A stretch of DNA of 64,000 nt from Ornithinimicrobium ciconiae (lineage in GTDB: Bacteria > Actinomycetota > Actinomycetes > Actinomycetales > Dermatophilaceae). Position 1 is the first letter of the stretch. Every line of letters starts with the position of its first letter. Positions 27,660 to 38,315 of this stretch are shown one piece after another. The DNA lies in contig NZ_CP041616.1 of the NCBI RefSeq assembly GCF_007197575.1, forward strand, positions 3,100,001 to 3,164,000, read 5' to 3'. A program made the translations under genes and the position numbers. Below the pieces are notes generated by a model. That model was not told the DNA's origin. It did not search any database and was given only the letters and a program-made list of their open reading frames with translations.

Positions 27660-28304
27660 ATGACGAAGCCCACCGCCCAGCCCACGGACAGCATCGAGGT
27701 CACCGGCCACGGCCAGGCGGTCGGCTCCCCCGACCTGGTCGTGCTCGACCTGCGACTGCAGGCCGAGGAGGACAGTGCCGCGGCGGCTCTGTCCGCGGTC
27801 GCCGAGGCCACCCGTGCCGTGCTGGAACGCACCGCCGAACACCGGGACGAGGGCGTCCCCGGGCCACGCACGCAGGGACTGAGCCTGCACACCCGGCACG
27901 ATCGCGAGGGGCGCACCGTGGTCGGTTACAGCGCATCGCAGCAGCTGCGTCTCACCCTGCGTGGCACCGAGCTCGCCGGTCAGGTGGTGACGACGGTGTC
28001 CGAGGCGGCCGGTGACGCGCTGGGCATCGACGGCCTGTCGATGAGCGTGTCCGATCCCGCCGACCTGCAGACCCGAGCCCGGGAGGCGGCCTTCGCGGAC
28101 GCCCGCGAGCGCGCCGAGCAGTTCGCCGCGCTGGCCGGGCGCGGTCTCGGCACGGTGCGCAGCGTGGTCGACGCACCCAGCAGCCACGGACCGATGCCGA
28201 AGATGGCGCGGGCTGCGGCCTTCTCAGCCGACGCCGCGATGCCGATCGAGGGCGGGGAGCACGCGGTCTCCGCGTCGGTCACGGTCACCTGGGAGCTCAG
28301 CTGA
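27660..28304 (+). CDS. SIMPL domain (DUF541) protein
   Basis: This 214-residue protein reads IEVTGHGQAVGSPDLVVLDLRLQAE, then VGYSASQQLRLTLRGTELAGQVV, AREAAFADARERAEQFAALAGRGLGTVRSV and VSASVTVTWEL at the end, the normal DUF541/SIMPL order. Family members form soluble oligomers and have been linked to membrane stress and signalling. No signal peptide is seen, so this copy is probably cytoplasmic. Confidence 0.85.
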   Translation: MTKPTAQPTDSIEVTGHGQAVGSPDLVVLDLRLQAEEDSAAAALSAVAEATRAVLERTAEHRDEGVPGPRTQGLSLHTRHDREGRTVVGYSASQQLRLTLRGTELAGQVVTTVSEAAGDALGIDGLSMSVSDPADLQTRAREAAFADARERAEQFAALAGRGLGTVRSVVDAPSSHGPMPKMARAAAFSADAAMPIEGGEHAVSASVTVTWELS

Positions 28305-28410
28305 GCCTCGGAGCGCACGAGCCTGCGGTCGACAGGTCCCCCGAGGTGTGTTTCCGTGGAGATGTCAGGCCGGGGAAGCTCGGCACGCGAACACAGGAAG
28401 GCAGGACTTC

Positions 28411-28665
28411 ATGGGGTTCATGGACAAGGTGACCGGCGCCGCTGACGAGCACAAGGACAAGCTCGCAGACGCAGCCGAGCAGCACGGCGACAAGATCGAC
28501 CAGGGCATCGAGCGGGGCGGCGACGTCGTCGATGACAAGACCGGCGGCAAGTACGCCGATCAGGTCGACCAGGGTCAGCAGCGGATCGGCGACACGGTGG
28601 ACGGCCTCGGCGGCGAGAAGTCGCCCGGTGAGGCTGGCCAGGGCAAGGATGAGAATCCCGCCTGA
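28411..28665 (+). CDS. MT0933-like (Rv0909-type) small antitoxin-family protein, copy 1
   Basis: This 84-residue hydrophilic protein starts MGFMDKVTGAADEHKDKLAD and contains DKIDQGIERGGDVVDDKTGGKYADQVDQGQ. This matches the MT0933 antitoxin family, whose members are small, charged and helical. The start follows GGAAGGCAGGA. A second copy follows at 28866. The usual toxin partner (SRPBCC-like) is not adjacent, so the antitoxin label is from family only; a stress or structural role is equally possible. Confidence 0.75.
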   Translation: MGFMDKVTGAADEHKDKLADAAEQHGDKIDQGIERGGDVVDDKTGGKYADQVDQGQQRIGDTVDGLGGEKSPGEAGQGKDENPA

Positions 28666-28687
28666 CCCGGTCAGCACCTGAGGCAAG

Positions 28688-28717
28688 CCCCCGGCCCCGA
28701 GGTCGGGGGTTTTGTTG
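28688..28717 (+). terminator. Rho-independent terminator after MT0933-like copy 1
   Basis: CCCCCGGCC (28688-28696) pairs with GGTCGGGGG (28701-28709), with one G-T wobble, followed by TTTTGTTG. This is the clearest classical terminator in the window and separates the two paralogous small genes into two transcripts. Confidence 0.85.
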
Positions 28718-28865
28718 TGCCCGTAATGTTCTCGATCGGCTGGGGCGCGCACATGCGCGTGCGTCGGTGGGCGGTCGGACTCGACAAAACGTCCCTCGGT
28801 GTGCGAACTTACTGATCCAACTGGTCGGTAACCGATGCCGGCATCGATGCACGGGAGGATCACAC

Positions 28866-29177
28866 ATGGGGATCATGGACAAGATCACTGGCGCGTTCGA
28901 CGAGAACAAGGACAAGATCGCCGACGCTGTTGACCAGCACAGCGACAAGATCGAGCAGGGCGTGCAGCAGGCCGGGGACTTCATCGACGACAAGACCGGG
29001 GGCAAGTTCTCCGACCAGATCGGCCAGGGCCAGGAGAAGGTCAAGGAGGGGCTGGACAGCCTCGACGGCCAGCAGGACGACTTCGGCACGGCCGCCCAGC
29101 CGGACACGACGGCCCAGGACACCGCTGCTAGGGACACGGCCGCCAAGGCCGACCCGCAGACACCTGAGAAGCAGTGA
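28866..29177 (+). CDS. MT0933-like small antitoxin-family protein, copy 2
   Basis: This 103-residue paralogue of the preceding gene starts MGIMDKITGAFDENKDKIAD and continues with DKIEQGVQQAGDFIDDKTGGKFSDQIGQGQ. It has an extra Thr/Ala/Asp-rich tail (PDTTAQDTAARDTAAKADPQ). A GGGAGG ribosome-binding site precedes the ATG. The pair arose by tandem duplication and then diverged. No toxin gene is next to it. Confidence 0.75.
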   Translation: MGIMDKITGAFDENKDKIADAVDQHSDKIEQGVQQAGDFIDDKTGGKFSDQIGQGQEKVKEGLDSLDGQQDDFGTAAQPDTTAQDTAARDTAAKADPQTPEKQ

Positions 29178-29200
29178 GCGCACGCAACTGACCACCGCTG

Positions 29201-29234
29201 GCGAGGGCCCCAGGAGGTTTCCTGGGGCCCTCGC
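29201..29234. terminator. Bidirectional hairpin between MT0933-like copy 2 and rpiB
   Basis: A perfect 15-bp stem (GCGAGGGCCCCAGGA, 29201-29215, with its complement 29220-29234) has a GGTT loop. It lies between convergent genes and likely terminates both. No U-tract is present. Confidence 0.7.
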
Positions 29235-29254
29235 GCGGTGTGGGCGTGCTCCTC

Positions 29255-29725
29255 TTAGCCGGGGAGGTCGGGCAGGGTCCCGTCCACCTCGTAGGCGCTC
29301 ATCATGTCGATCCGCCGCTGGTGCCGGTCGGCTCCGCTGAACTCGGTCGAGACGAAGGCACGCACCATCTCGTGCGCCTCCTCAACCGTGTTCATCCGCG
29401 CCCCGATCGACAGCACCCGCGCGTCGTTGTGCTCGCGGGAGAGCTGGGCCAGCTCGACGTTGTAGGCCAGCGCCGCCCGGATCCCCGTGACCTTGTTGGC
29501 GGCCATCTGTTCCCCGTTGCCGGAGCCGCCGAGCACGATGCCCAGCGAGTCCGGGTCGTCGGCGACGGCTTCAGCAGCCCGCAGCACGAAGACCGGGTAG
29601 TCATCCAGCTCGTCATAACCGGCGGGCCCGTGGTCGATGACCTCGTGCCCCTCCTCGCCCAGCCAGGTGACCAGGTCACGCTGCAGCTCGTAGGCCGCGT
29701 GGTCACCACCAATGTGAATGCGCAC
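29255..29725 (-). CDS. rpiB: Ribose-5-phosphate isomerase B
   Basis: This 156-residue enzyme interconverts ribose 5-phosphate and ribulose 5-phosphate in the pentose phosphate pathway. It starts MRIHIGGDHAAYELQRDLVTWL and has LGIVLGGSGNGEQMAANKVTGIRAALAYN and ARVLSIGARMNTVEEA. The GNGEQ motif is the actinobacterial form, where a Glu takes the place of the catalytic Cys found in the E. coli enzyme. It lies 10 bp downstream of the Rv2466c-like gene on the same strand. Confidence 0.92.
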   Translation of the reverse strand: MRIHIGGDHAAYELQRDLVTWLGEEGHEVIDHGPAGYDELDDYPVFVLRAAEAVADDPDSLGIVLGGSGNGEQMAANKVTGIRAALAYNVELAQLSREHNDARVLSIGARMNTVEEAHEMVRAFVSTEFSGADRHQRRIDMMSAYEVDGTLPDLPG

Positions 29726-29735
29726 TTCTGTGCTC

Positions 29736-30377
29736 CTAACTGAAGTCCGGGCTGGCGTCCCGGGTCCGCTTCATCTCATAGAAACCCGGGGTCCCGGCGA
29801 CCAGCACGCACCCGTCCCACAGCGTGCCGGCGGCCTCCCCCTTGGGCGCCGGGGTGACGACCGGACCGAAGAAGGAGACATCGTTGACGGAGACGACCGG
29901 GGTGCCGACGTCGTCGCTGACCAGGTCGATCGCCCGCTGGTGGCTGCTCCGCAGCTGGTCGTCGACCTCGGTGCTGCCCGCGACGTCCTTGAGCGAGGCG
30001 GGCAGGCCGACCTCCTCGAGCACCTCGGCGATGATCTCCTCGATGTGCTCGGTGCCGCGGTGCTCCAGGTGAATACGCTGCCCGAACGCGTCATACAGTT
30101 TCTTGCGCAGCACGCTGGCCTCGTCCTCGGACAGGTCCTTGGTCGCCGCGATGATGACGCGCACCGGACCCCAGCTGCGGTCGAGCAGCTCGCGATAGCC
30201 CTCGTCGAGATGGCGTCCCTCATTGAGGACAGACAGGCTCATCACAGACCAGGTGATGTCGATGGGGCGGACCTTCTCGACCTCCATCAGCCACCGGGAG
30301 GTCATCCACGCCCAGGGGCAGATGGGGTCAAACCACATCTCGGCAGAAGTCCGTGTCTCGCTCACGTCGTTGCTCAT
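29736..30377 (-). CDS. Rv2466c-like thioredoxin-fold reductase with a CPWA active site
   Basis: The ATG at 30377 gives 213 residues of the DsbA-fold family typified by mycobacterial Rv2466c, a mycothiol-linked reductase. Matches include WFDPICPWAWMTSRWLMEVEKVR, VMSLSVLNEGR, GTPVVSVNDVSFFGPVV and YEMKRTRDASPDF. In Rv2466c, as I recall it, the active site is CPWC; here it reads CPWA, so the second cysteine is missing and the enzyme would have to act by a monothiol mechanism. It is co-directional with rpiB, and divergent from pepN. Confidence 0.85.
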   Translation of the reverse strand: MSNDVSETRTSAEMWFDPICPWAWMTSRWLMEVEKVRPIDITWSVMSLSVLNEGRHLDEGYRELLDRSWGPVRVIIAATKDLSEDEASVLRKKLYDAFGQRIHLEHRGTEHIEEIIAEVLEEVGLPASLKDVAGSTEVDDQLRSSHQRAIDLVSDDVGTPVVSVNDVSFFGPVVTPAPKGEAAGTLWDGCVLVAGTPGFYEMKRTRDASPDFS

Positions 30378-30446
30378 GGCACCATCGTTGCACCACCTCG
30401 CGGCGTTGAGCGCGCCGACCCTACGCACCAGCACAGGAGCACCCGC

Positions 30447-33038
<2,592 letters not shown>

Positions 33039-33040
33039 CC

Positions 33041-33135
33041 CAAAAATAGGGAGGTTTCGTAGGCCTCCCGCGCCTTTTTGGAGGGGTTTCGTAGGCCTCC
33101 CACGCCTTTTCGGAGGGGTTTCGTAGGCCCACCCG
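33041..33135 (+). repeat. Array 2 of the 32-bp post-stop element (three units)
   Basis: GGTTTCGTAGG cores start at 33053, 33085 and 33117, exactly 32 bp apart. Units have the order T-tract, GGAGGGG, TTTCGTAGG, CCTCCC, CGCC; GGAGG and CCTCC arms can pair around the core. Array orientation follows pepN: the pepN TGA ends at 33038 and the first core starts 14 nt later. The first unit is partly altered (CCCAAAAATAGGGAGG). Confidence 0.85.
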
Positions 33136-33162
33136 GCGAGGCAACCCCCCTCGGCATACGGC

Positions 33163-33199
33163 AACGGCCCCGCAACTCACGCAGAGTTGCGGGGCCGTT
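33163..33199. terminator. Terminator between pepN and malQ
   Basis: AACGGCCCCGCAACTC (33163-33178) and GAGTTGCGGGGCCGTT (33184-33199) form a perfect 16-bp stem with an ACGCA loop, followed by TTCCC on the plus strand and preceded by GGC on the minus. It serves the convergent pepN and malQ genes. Confidence 0.75.
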
Positions 33200-33211
33200 T
33201 CCCGTCCGCCC

Positions 33212-35365
33212 TCAGGCCTCGCGGGAGACCGTCCGCGCCAGCCGCCGCGCCGAGCGCCAGGTGAACAGCTCCTCGAGCATCACCGGCCGTCCCTCGGGGC
33301 CGGCGAGTGGGACCCGCCAGTTCGGGTACTCCTCGTCGGTCCCGGGCTGGTTGATGACCCGGGTGTCCTGCGCCAGGTCACTGACCGAGACACCGAGCAG
33401 CTTGGCGCGGCTGAACGACAGGAAGCGGTGCAGCGCCTCGACCTGCTCGGCGACCCCGGCACCCTCGCGCAGCAGCCCGCGTCGGCGCAGGTCGGCCAGC
33501 ACCTGCTCACGATCTGCCTCATCGGCTGCCTTCTCCTCCTCCAGGGGCCGGTTCAGCAGCCCCAGGGAGTGCCGCAGGTCGATGTGCACCCCCTGCAGGT
33601 AGCCAGCGGTCGGCGGCAGGTCGTGGGTGGTCACGGTGGCCAGGCACAGCTCCCGATAGCTCTCCGGCGGCAGCAGTCCCCCATCCCCGTCGTAGTCCTT
33701 CTCGAACCACAGGATCGAGGTGCCGAGGATGCCTGCCTCGGACAGGTAGTCGCGCACCCACGGCTCGACGGTGCCGAGGTCCTCACCGACCACGACCGCG
33801 CCCGCCCGGTGCGCCTCGAGCATCAGGATGCCGACCATCGCCTCATGGTCGTAGCGCACATAGGTGCCCTCCCGCGGCAGGGTCCCCTCCGGGATCCACC
33901 AGAGCCGGAACAGCCCGATCACGTGGTCGATCCGCAGGCCTCCGGCGTCGCGCAGCGCGGCACGGATCATGTCCCGGTATGGCGCGTAGCCAAGTTCGGC
34001 GAGCTTGTCCGGTCGCCAGGGTGGCTGGGACCAGTTCTGGCCGAGTTGGTTGTACTGGTCCGCCGGGGCGCCGACGGTCACGTCACGGGCCAGCGCGTCA
34101 CCCAGGGACCAGGTGTCAGCCCCGTGCGGGTGCACCCCGACGGCAAGATCGTGCATGACGCCCAGCCGCATCCCGGTCTCCCGCAGGTCGCGCTGCACCC
34201 CGGCCAGCTGGTCGGCCAGGACCCACTGCAACCAGCACTGGAACTCGACCTGCTCACTGCGGTCCTGGCGCAGCTTCTCCACCGCCTCGCTGCGCGGGTC
34301 GCGCAGTTCCTCCGGCCATTCACGCCAGTCCGGCCCGTGGATCGCGAAGATGGTCGCCCAGGTCGCATAGTCCACCAGCCCCTGGCCCTCCCGCTCGATG
34401 AAGGCGTGGAAGGCTCGCTCGCGTCGCACGGACCGGCCCTGACGAAAGACCATCAGCAGCGCGGACTGCTTGCCCGCCCAGACCGCGTCCCGCTCCAGGA
34501 AGTCCAGGTCCAGGAACCGCTGGGCGTCGTCGGCGTGCCACTCCACCAGCTGGCGCTCGGCCGCGGACAGGTAGGCGACCTCGGGCACGTCCTCGACCCT
34601 GATGTAGATCGGGTTGGCGAACCGTCGCGTGGTCGGCAGATAGGGCGAGGGCTCCATCGGCGGGTGCGGCTCGGCCGCATGCAGCGGATTGACCAGCACG
34701 AAGTCAGCGCCGAGCCCGGCGGCCCAGGCCCCCAGGTCCGCCAGGTCGGCGAGGTCTCCGGTGCCCCATGACTGCCGCGAGCGCATCGCATAGAGCTGGG
34801 TCATCACCCCCCACCCCTGGTCACCGTCACCGCGCAGGAACTCCGGCAGCTCGAGCTTTTCGGGCGCGACGACCAGTGGCATGGAGTGCGTGGGAGCGTC
34901 CCCGTTGCCCTTGCGCTCCCCGGCGCCGACGACGAGCTCCACCGCGTGCCAGCCCAACGGCAGGGAGCCGGGCAACAGCACCTCGAGCTCACTGATCTTG
35001 GCACCGTCGACCTCTCGATTGACCGCCCCGCGCGAGTGCTCCAGGTCCAGGACACCGGAGTCCTCCAGTCGGACCCGGGCACGGAAGTCGGTGCCGACCG
35101 GCAGGTGCACCGGCAGCCGGTGTGAGCGTCCGGAGCGGATGACCGTCACCGTCGGCAGCACCCGGCGCCACGGGTCCTCGCGCCGGGCGCGCAGGCTGGC
35201 TGCGACCTGATCGTCATCCTGTGCGGGGATCCCCAGGGCGCCCAGCACCGTCCGGATCGTCGACTCCTCGACCTGGCGGTGATTGCCCTGCCAGTCCCAG
35301 AACTCCGTGGCGACACCGTGCCCGGACGCCAGTTCGATCAGGGGGGCGGGAAGGGCAGATGTCAC
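33212..35365 (-). CDS. malQ: 4-alpha-glucanotransferase (amylomaltase)
   Basis: This GH77 enzyme of about 717 residues transfers maltooligosaccharide segments in maltodextrin and glycogen metabolism. Signatures are YAMRSRQSWGTGDLADL, FVLVNPLHAAEPHPPMEPSPYLPTTRRFANPIYIR, GLRIDHVIGLFRLWWIPEG (nucleophile Asp in RIDH), VVGEDLGTVEPWVRDYL (acid/base Glu in GEDLGT) and TVTTHDLPPTAGY. The GTG at 35365 has GAGAGG upstream; ATG 35398 is an alternative. The long N-terminal domain is normal for actinobacterial MalQ. It diverges from mscS. Confidence 0.92.
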   Translation of the reverse strand: MTSALPAPLIELASGHGVATEFWDWQGNHRQVEESTIRTVLGALGIPAQDDDQVAASLRARREDPWRRVLPTVTVIRSGRSHRLPVHLPVGTDFRARVRLEDSGVLDLEHSRGAVNREVDGAKISELEVLLPGSLPLGWHAVELVVGAGERKGNGDAPTHSMPLVVAPEKLELPEFLRGDGDQGWGVMTQLYAMRSRQSWGTGDLADLADLGAWAAGLGADFVLVNPLHAAEPHPPMEPSPYLPTTRRFANPIYIRVEDVPEVAYLSAAERQLVEWHADDAQRFLDLDFLERDAVWAGKQSALLMVFRQGRSVRRERAFHAFIEREGQGLVDYATWATIFAIHGPDWREWPEELRDPRSEAVEKLRQDRSEQVEFQCWLQWVLADQLAGVQRDLRETGMRLGVMHDLAVGVHPHGADTWSLGDALARDVTVGAPADQYNQLGQNWSQPPWRPDKLAELGYAPYRDMIRAALRDAGGLRIDHVIGLFRLWWIPEGTLPREGTYVRYDHEAMVGILMLEAHRAGAVVVGEDLGTVEPWVRDYLSEAGILGTSILWFEKDYDGDGGLLPPESYRELCLATVTTHDLPPTAGYLQGVHIDLRHSLGLLNRPLEEEKAADEADREQVLADLRRRGLLREGAGVAEQVEALHRFLSFSRAKLLGVSVSDLAQDTRVINQPGTDEEYPNWRVPLAGPEGRPVMLEELFTWRSARRLARTVSREA

Positions 35366-35472
35366 AGTGCGGCCTCTCGGGTCGGACGGGCCCGTCATCC
35401 GGGCTGCTCGGGGTTGGTCGTGCACCGGCCAGTCTGCCAGCAGCCAGGGCGTGCTGAGCGACAATGGGCCGT

Positions 35473-36342
35473 ATGCCGTTCAGCACCTGGTCCGAATTCG
35501 GCACCTGGCTCCTGGGTGCTCCCCTGCTCATCCTCGTCACGATCCTGATCGCGTTGATCACCCGCTGGCTGGCTCACCGGGCCATCGGCACCGTCGTCGA
35601 CAACGCCGTGCGGCGCGCCGAGAGCAACAAGGTCACTGGTGCGGAGAAGCTCCTCGGTTTCGACACCCGCCGACGGCAGCGGGCCCTGACGCTGGGGTCC
35701 CTGCTGCGGAGCATTGCGACCTTCGTCATCACCACGATCGCGATCCTGACGATCATGGCCCTGCTGGGTCTGCCGCTGGGCCCCCTGCTGGCCAGTGCAG
35801 GGGTCGGCGGTGTCGCCCTGGGCTTTGGCGCACAGTCCCTCGTCAAGGACTTCCTGTCCGGGATCTTCATGATCATTGAGGACCAGTACGGCGTCGGTGA
35901 CGTCATCGACACCGGCGAGGCGACCGGCACCGTGGAGGAGGTCACCCTGCGGGTCACCCGGCTGCGGGACGCCAACGGCGTGGTGTGGTTCATCCGCAAC
36001 GGGGAGATCGTGCGGATTGGCAACAAGAGCCATGGTTGGGCGATGTCGACGATTGACCTGCAGGTCGCGGCCACCGAGGACCCCGGACGCGTGATCGCCC
36101 TGATCGAGGAGGTCCTGCAGAGCGTCGCGGTCGATGAGCAGTGGGCTCCCAAACTGGTCGAGCCGCCGAGCGTTGCCGGCGTCGAGTCGATCACCGGCGG
36201 CACGATGACGATCCGCGTCTTCGCCAAGTGCCTCCCAGGCGAGCAGTTCGGTGTGGCCCGAGAGATCCGCGAGCGCGAGAAGGCGATGTTTGACACCGCC
36301 GGTGTCAAGCTGCCACCCCTGCCCTACGGCCCGAGTTCCTAA
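35473..36342 (+). CDS. mscS: Small-conductance mechanosensitive channel family protein
   Basis: About 289 residues (ATG at 35473; ATG 35464 also possible, neither with a strong ribosome-binding site). Three hydrophobic helices occur near residues 13-35, 77-97 and 99-120. The pore helix reads GVGGVALGFGAQSLVKDFLSGIFMIIEDQYGVGD, the MscS signature, followed by TGTVEEVTLRVTRLRDANGVVWFIRNGEI of the beta domain. It would release solutes on hypo-osmotic shock, complementing solute uptake by the ehu transporter encoded in this window. Confidence 0.88.
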   Translation: MPFSTWSEFGTWLLGAPLLILVTILIALITRWLAHRAIGTVVDNAVRRAESNKVTGAEKLLGFDTRRRQRALTLGSLLRSIATFVITTIAILTIMALLGLPLGPLLASAGVGGVALGFGAQSLVKDFLSGIFMIIEDQYGVGDVIDTGEATGTVEEVTLRVTRLRDANGVVWFIRNGEIVRIGNKSHGWAMSTIDLQVAATEDPGRVIALIEEVLQSVAVDEQWAPKLVEPPSVAGVESITGGTMTIRVFAKCLPGEQFGVAREIREREKAMFDTAGVKLPPLPYGPSS

Positions 36343-36454
36343 CGACCGCCCCACCCACGCCGTATGCCGACGAGCCAGTGAGCTGACCACCTCCGGTTCC
36401 TGACGGCATACGCGGACGAAATCACCGCCCACGCTCCCGGTCGGGTGCATCCTA

Positions 36455-36472
36455 AAGATATCTTGCGCAAGA
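36455..36472. promoter_or_regulatory. Overlapping palindromes in the ArsR-MFS promoter
   Basis: AAGATATCTT (36455-36464) and TCTTGCGCAAGA (36461-36472) are both perfect palindromes that overlap by four bases. They lie 26-43 bp upstream of the ArsR-type regulator start, where a self-regulating operator is expected. AAGATA may also serve as part of the -10 element. Confidence 0.6.
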
Positions 36473-36497
36473 GTCCTTGAGGATGCACACTGAAGCC

Positions 36498-37070
36498 ATG
36501 ACCCCGTCCGATCTGCGCACCACCGACCCGGAGCGCATCCGCGCGCTGGCGCACCCCGTGCGACTGGAGCTGCTCGACTATCTCGGCACGGTCCAGGACG
36601 CGACCGCGACGCAGTGCGCGGAGCAGACCGGGGAGTCGGTGGCCAGTTGCTCCTTCCACCTGCGGATGCTCGCCAAGTACCGCTTCATCGAGCGCGCAGA
36701 GAGCCGCGGCCGCGAGAAGCCGTGGCGGGTGGTCCCCGGCGGCTACGACCTGCGCCCGGAGGCCGGCCGGCCCAGCTCAGTCACGGCTGTCGCCGAGGTA
36801 GCCGCTCTGCACGTGCTGCGAGAGACCGAGCGGGTGCGTGCCTATCTGGCCGACCTCTCCAGCGAGACCTATGAGTGGATGAATGCCGGCACGATCACCT
36901 CCGGCTCCTTCTGGGCCACCGCGGAGGAGACCGCGCGCTACAGCGAGGACCTACGCCGGCTCAACGAGCGCTTCGCCGGCCGTTCCGACGACCCTGCGCT
37001 GCGCCCCGAGGGAGCGCGTCAGGTGCGCACGTTCGCCGCCGTCAACCCGGTCCCCCAGGACCGGCCGTGA
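36498..37070 (+). CDS. ArsR-type winged-helix transcriptional regulator
   Basis: About 190 residues from ATG 36498 (ATG 36483 or TTG 36477 also in frame). The DNA-binding domain reads RIRALAHPVRLELLDYLGTVQDATATQCAEQTGESVASCSFHLRMLAKYRFIERAES, the ArsR layout; no cysteine metal site is obvious beyond CAEQ and CSFH. A helical C-terminal half follows. Its GTGA overlap with the MFS gene makes a regulator-transporter pair, and an upstream palindrome suggests autoregulation. Confidence 0.85.
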   Translation: MTPSDLRTTDPERIRALAHPVRLELLDYLGTVQDATATQCAEQTGESVASCSFHLRMLAKYRFIERAESRGREKPWRVVPGGYDLRPEAGRPSSVTAVAEVAALHVLRETERVRAYLADLSSETYEWMNAGTITSGSFWATAEETARYSEDLRRLNERFAGRSDDPALRPEGARQVRTFAAVNPVPQDRP

Positions 37071-38284
37071 GCAGAGCGGGCACGCGGCCCCGCACGCCCG
37101 CCGCCCTGCACAATCCAGGATTCCGCCGACTGACCACCGCCTGGGTCTTCACCAACCTGGCCGACAGCGCCCTCTATCTGATGCTCGCCGTCTGGATCAA
37201 GGACCTGACCGGCTCCGACAGTGCGGCCGCCCTGACCTTCGCGATGCTCGGCGTCCCGGCCCTCCTCGCGCCCGTCCTGGGCCAGATCGCCGACCGCTAC
37301 TCCCGCACGTGGCTGCTGGTGATCGCCAATATCGCCGTCGCGGCTGTCGTTGCGACCCTGCTGTTCGTCGACTCCCGGGACCAACTCGTCTGGATCTACG
37401 CCGTCGTCCTGCTCTACGCCACCGTCGCCTATCTCACCGCCTCCGCCCAGACCGGCCTGGTCCGCGACCTCCTGCCGGACGAGGAGCTCGCCTCCGGCAA
37501 CGGACTGCTGTCGACCATCGACCAAGCCCTGCGCCTGATCTCGCCTCTTCTCGGCACCGCCCTGTATGCCGTGTGGGGGCCCCACGCGGTCGTCCTCCTG
37601 ACCACGTGCGCCTTCCTCATCGCCGGCGGACTGCTCGCCACCATGCGGGTCGTCGAGTCCGAGCCGGAGACCGCCGAGCAGCGCGGCACCTACTGGATCG
37701 AACTCACTGCCGGCTTCCGCCACCTGGCTTCGATCCCGCTCCTCGGGCGCCTGACGATCGTCGTCGCGATCGCCTTCGGCGCCACCGGGCTGGTCAACGT
37801 CGCGGTCTTCCCCGCGATCGAGCAGGGCCTGGGGCTGCCGCCCGAGGCGTTGGGCCCGCTCATCAGCGTGCAAGGAGTCGGGGCGGTCGTGGGCGGCCTC
37901 ACCGCGGCGGCAGTGATCGGTCGTTGGGGTGAGCCACGCGTCTTCGGCATCGGCGTGCTCCTGCTGGCCCTCGGACTGCTGCCGATCGCCTCCAGCAGCC
38001 TCGCCCTGGTGATCGCCGGTCTGGCCATCGGTGGCTTCGGGGTGACCTGGACCATCGTCTCGTTCATCACCCTGCGTCAGCGCCTGACCCCGCCGCGTCT
38101 GCAGGGTCGCACCGGCTCAGCCACCGCCATCGCGATCAACCTGCCCCAGACCCTGGTCACCCTCGCCGGCGCCGCCGTTCTCGGGTTCATCGACTACCGC
38201 TGGCTTGTCCTGGTCACCGGCGTCATCGTCCTGGTGTCACTCCTGCTGATGCCCCGGCGCACGAGCACCCAGGTAAGCCAGTGA
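37067..38284 (+). CDS. MFS transporter
   Basis: This 405-residue protein starts with GTG at 37067, overlapping the ArsR stop by 4 bp. About 12 membrane helices are visible. Motifs include GFRRLTTAWVFTNLADSALYLMLAVWIKDLTGSD, the loop GQIADRYSRTWLLVIANI, and FIDYRWLVLVTGVIVLVSLLLM at the C-terminus. It looks like an MFS_3/EntS-type exporter. Its substrate is unknown; being coupled to a repressor, it is probably an inducible efflux pump. Confidence 0.85.
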   Translation: MSRAGTRPRTPAALHNPGFRRLTTAWVFTNLADSALYLMLAVWIKDLTGSDSAAALTFAMLGVPALLAPVLGQIADRYSRTWLLVIANIAVAAVVATLLFVDSRDQLVWIYAVVLLYATVAYLTASAQTGLVRDLLPDEELASGNGLLSTIDQALRLISPLLGTALYAVWGPHAVVLLTTCAFLIAGGLLATMRVVESEPETAEQRGTYWIELTAGFRHLASIPLLGRLTIVVAIAFGATGLVNVAVFPAIEQGLGLPPEALGPLISVQGVGAVVGGLTAAAVIGRWGEPRVFGIGVLLLALGLLPIASSSLALVIAGLAIGGFGVTWTIVSFITLRQRLTPPRLQGRTGSATAIAINLPQTLVTLAGAAVLGFIDYRWLVLVTGVIVLVSLLLMPRRTSTQVSQ

Positions 38285-38315
38285 CTGACGCCGGCCCACG
38301 GCATACGGTGACCGA

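Noticed and set aside
29718..30446. 243-codon N-terminal extension of PepN
   Set aside because: It runs antisense to the Rv2466c-like gene and lacks similarity to aminopeptidases; the ATG at 30447 starts the normal MPGKNLTRDEA N-terminus.
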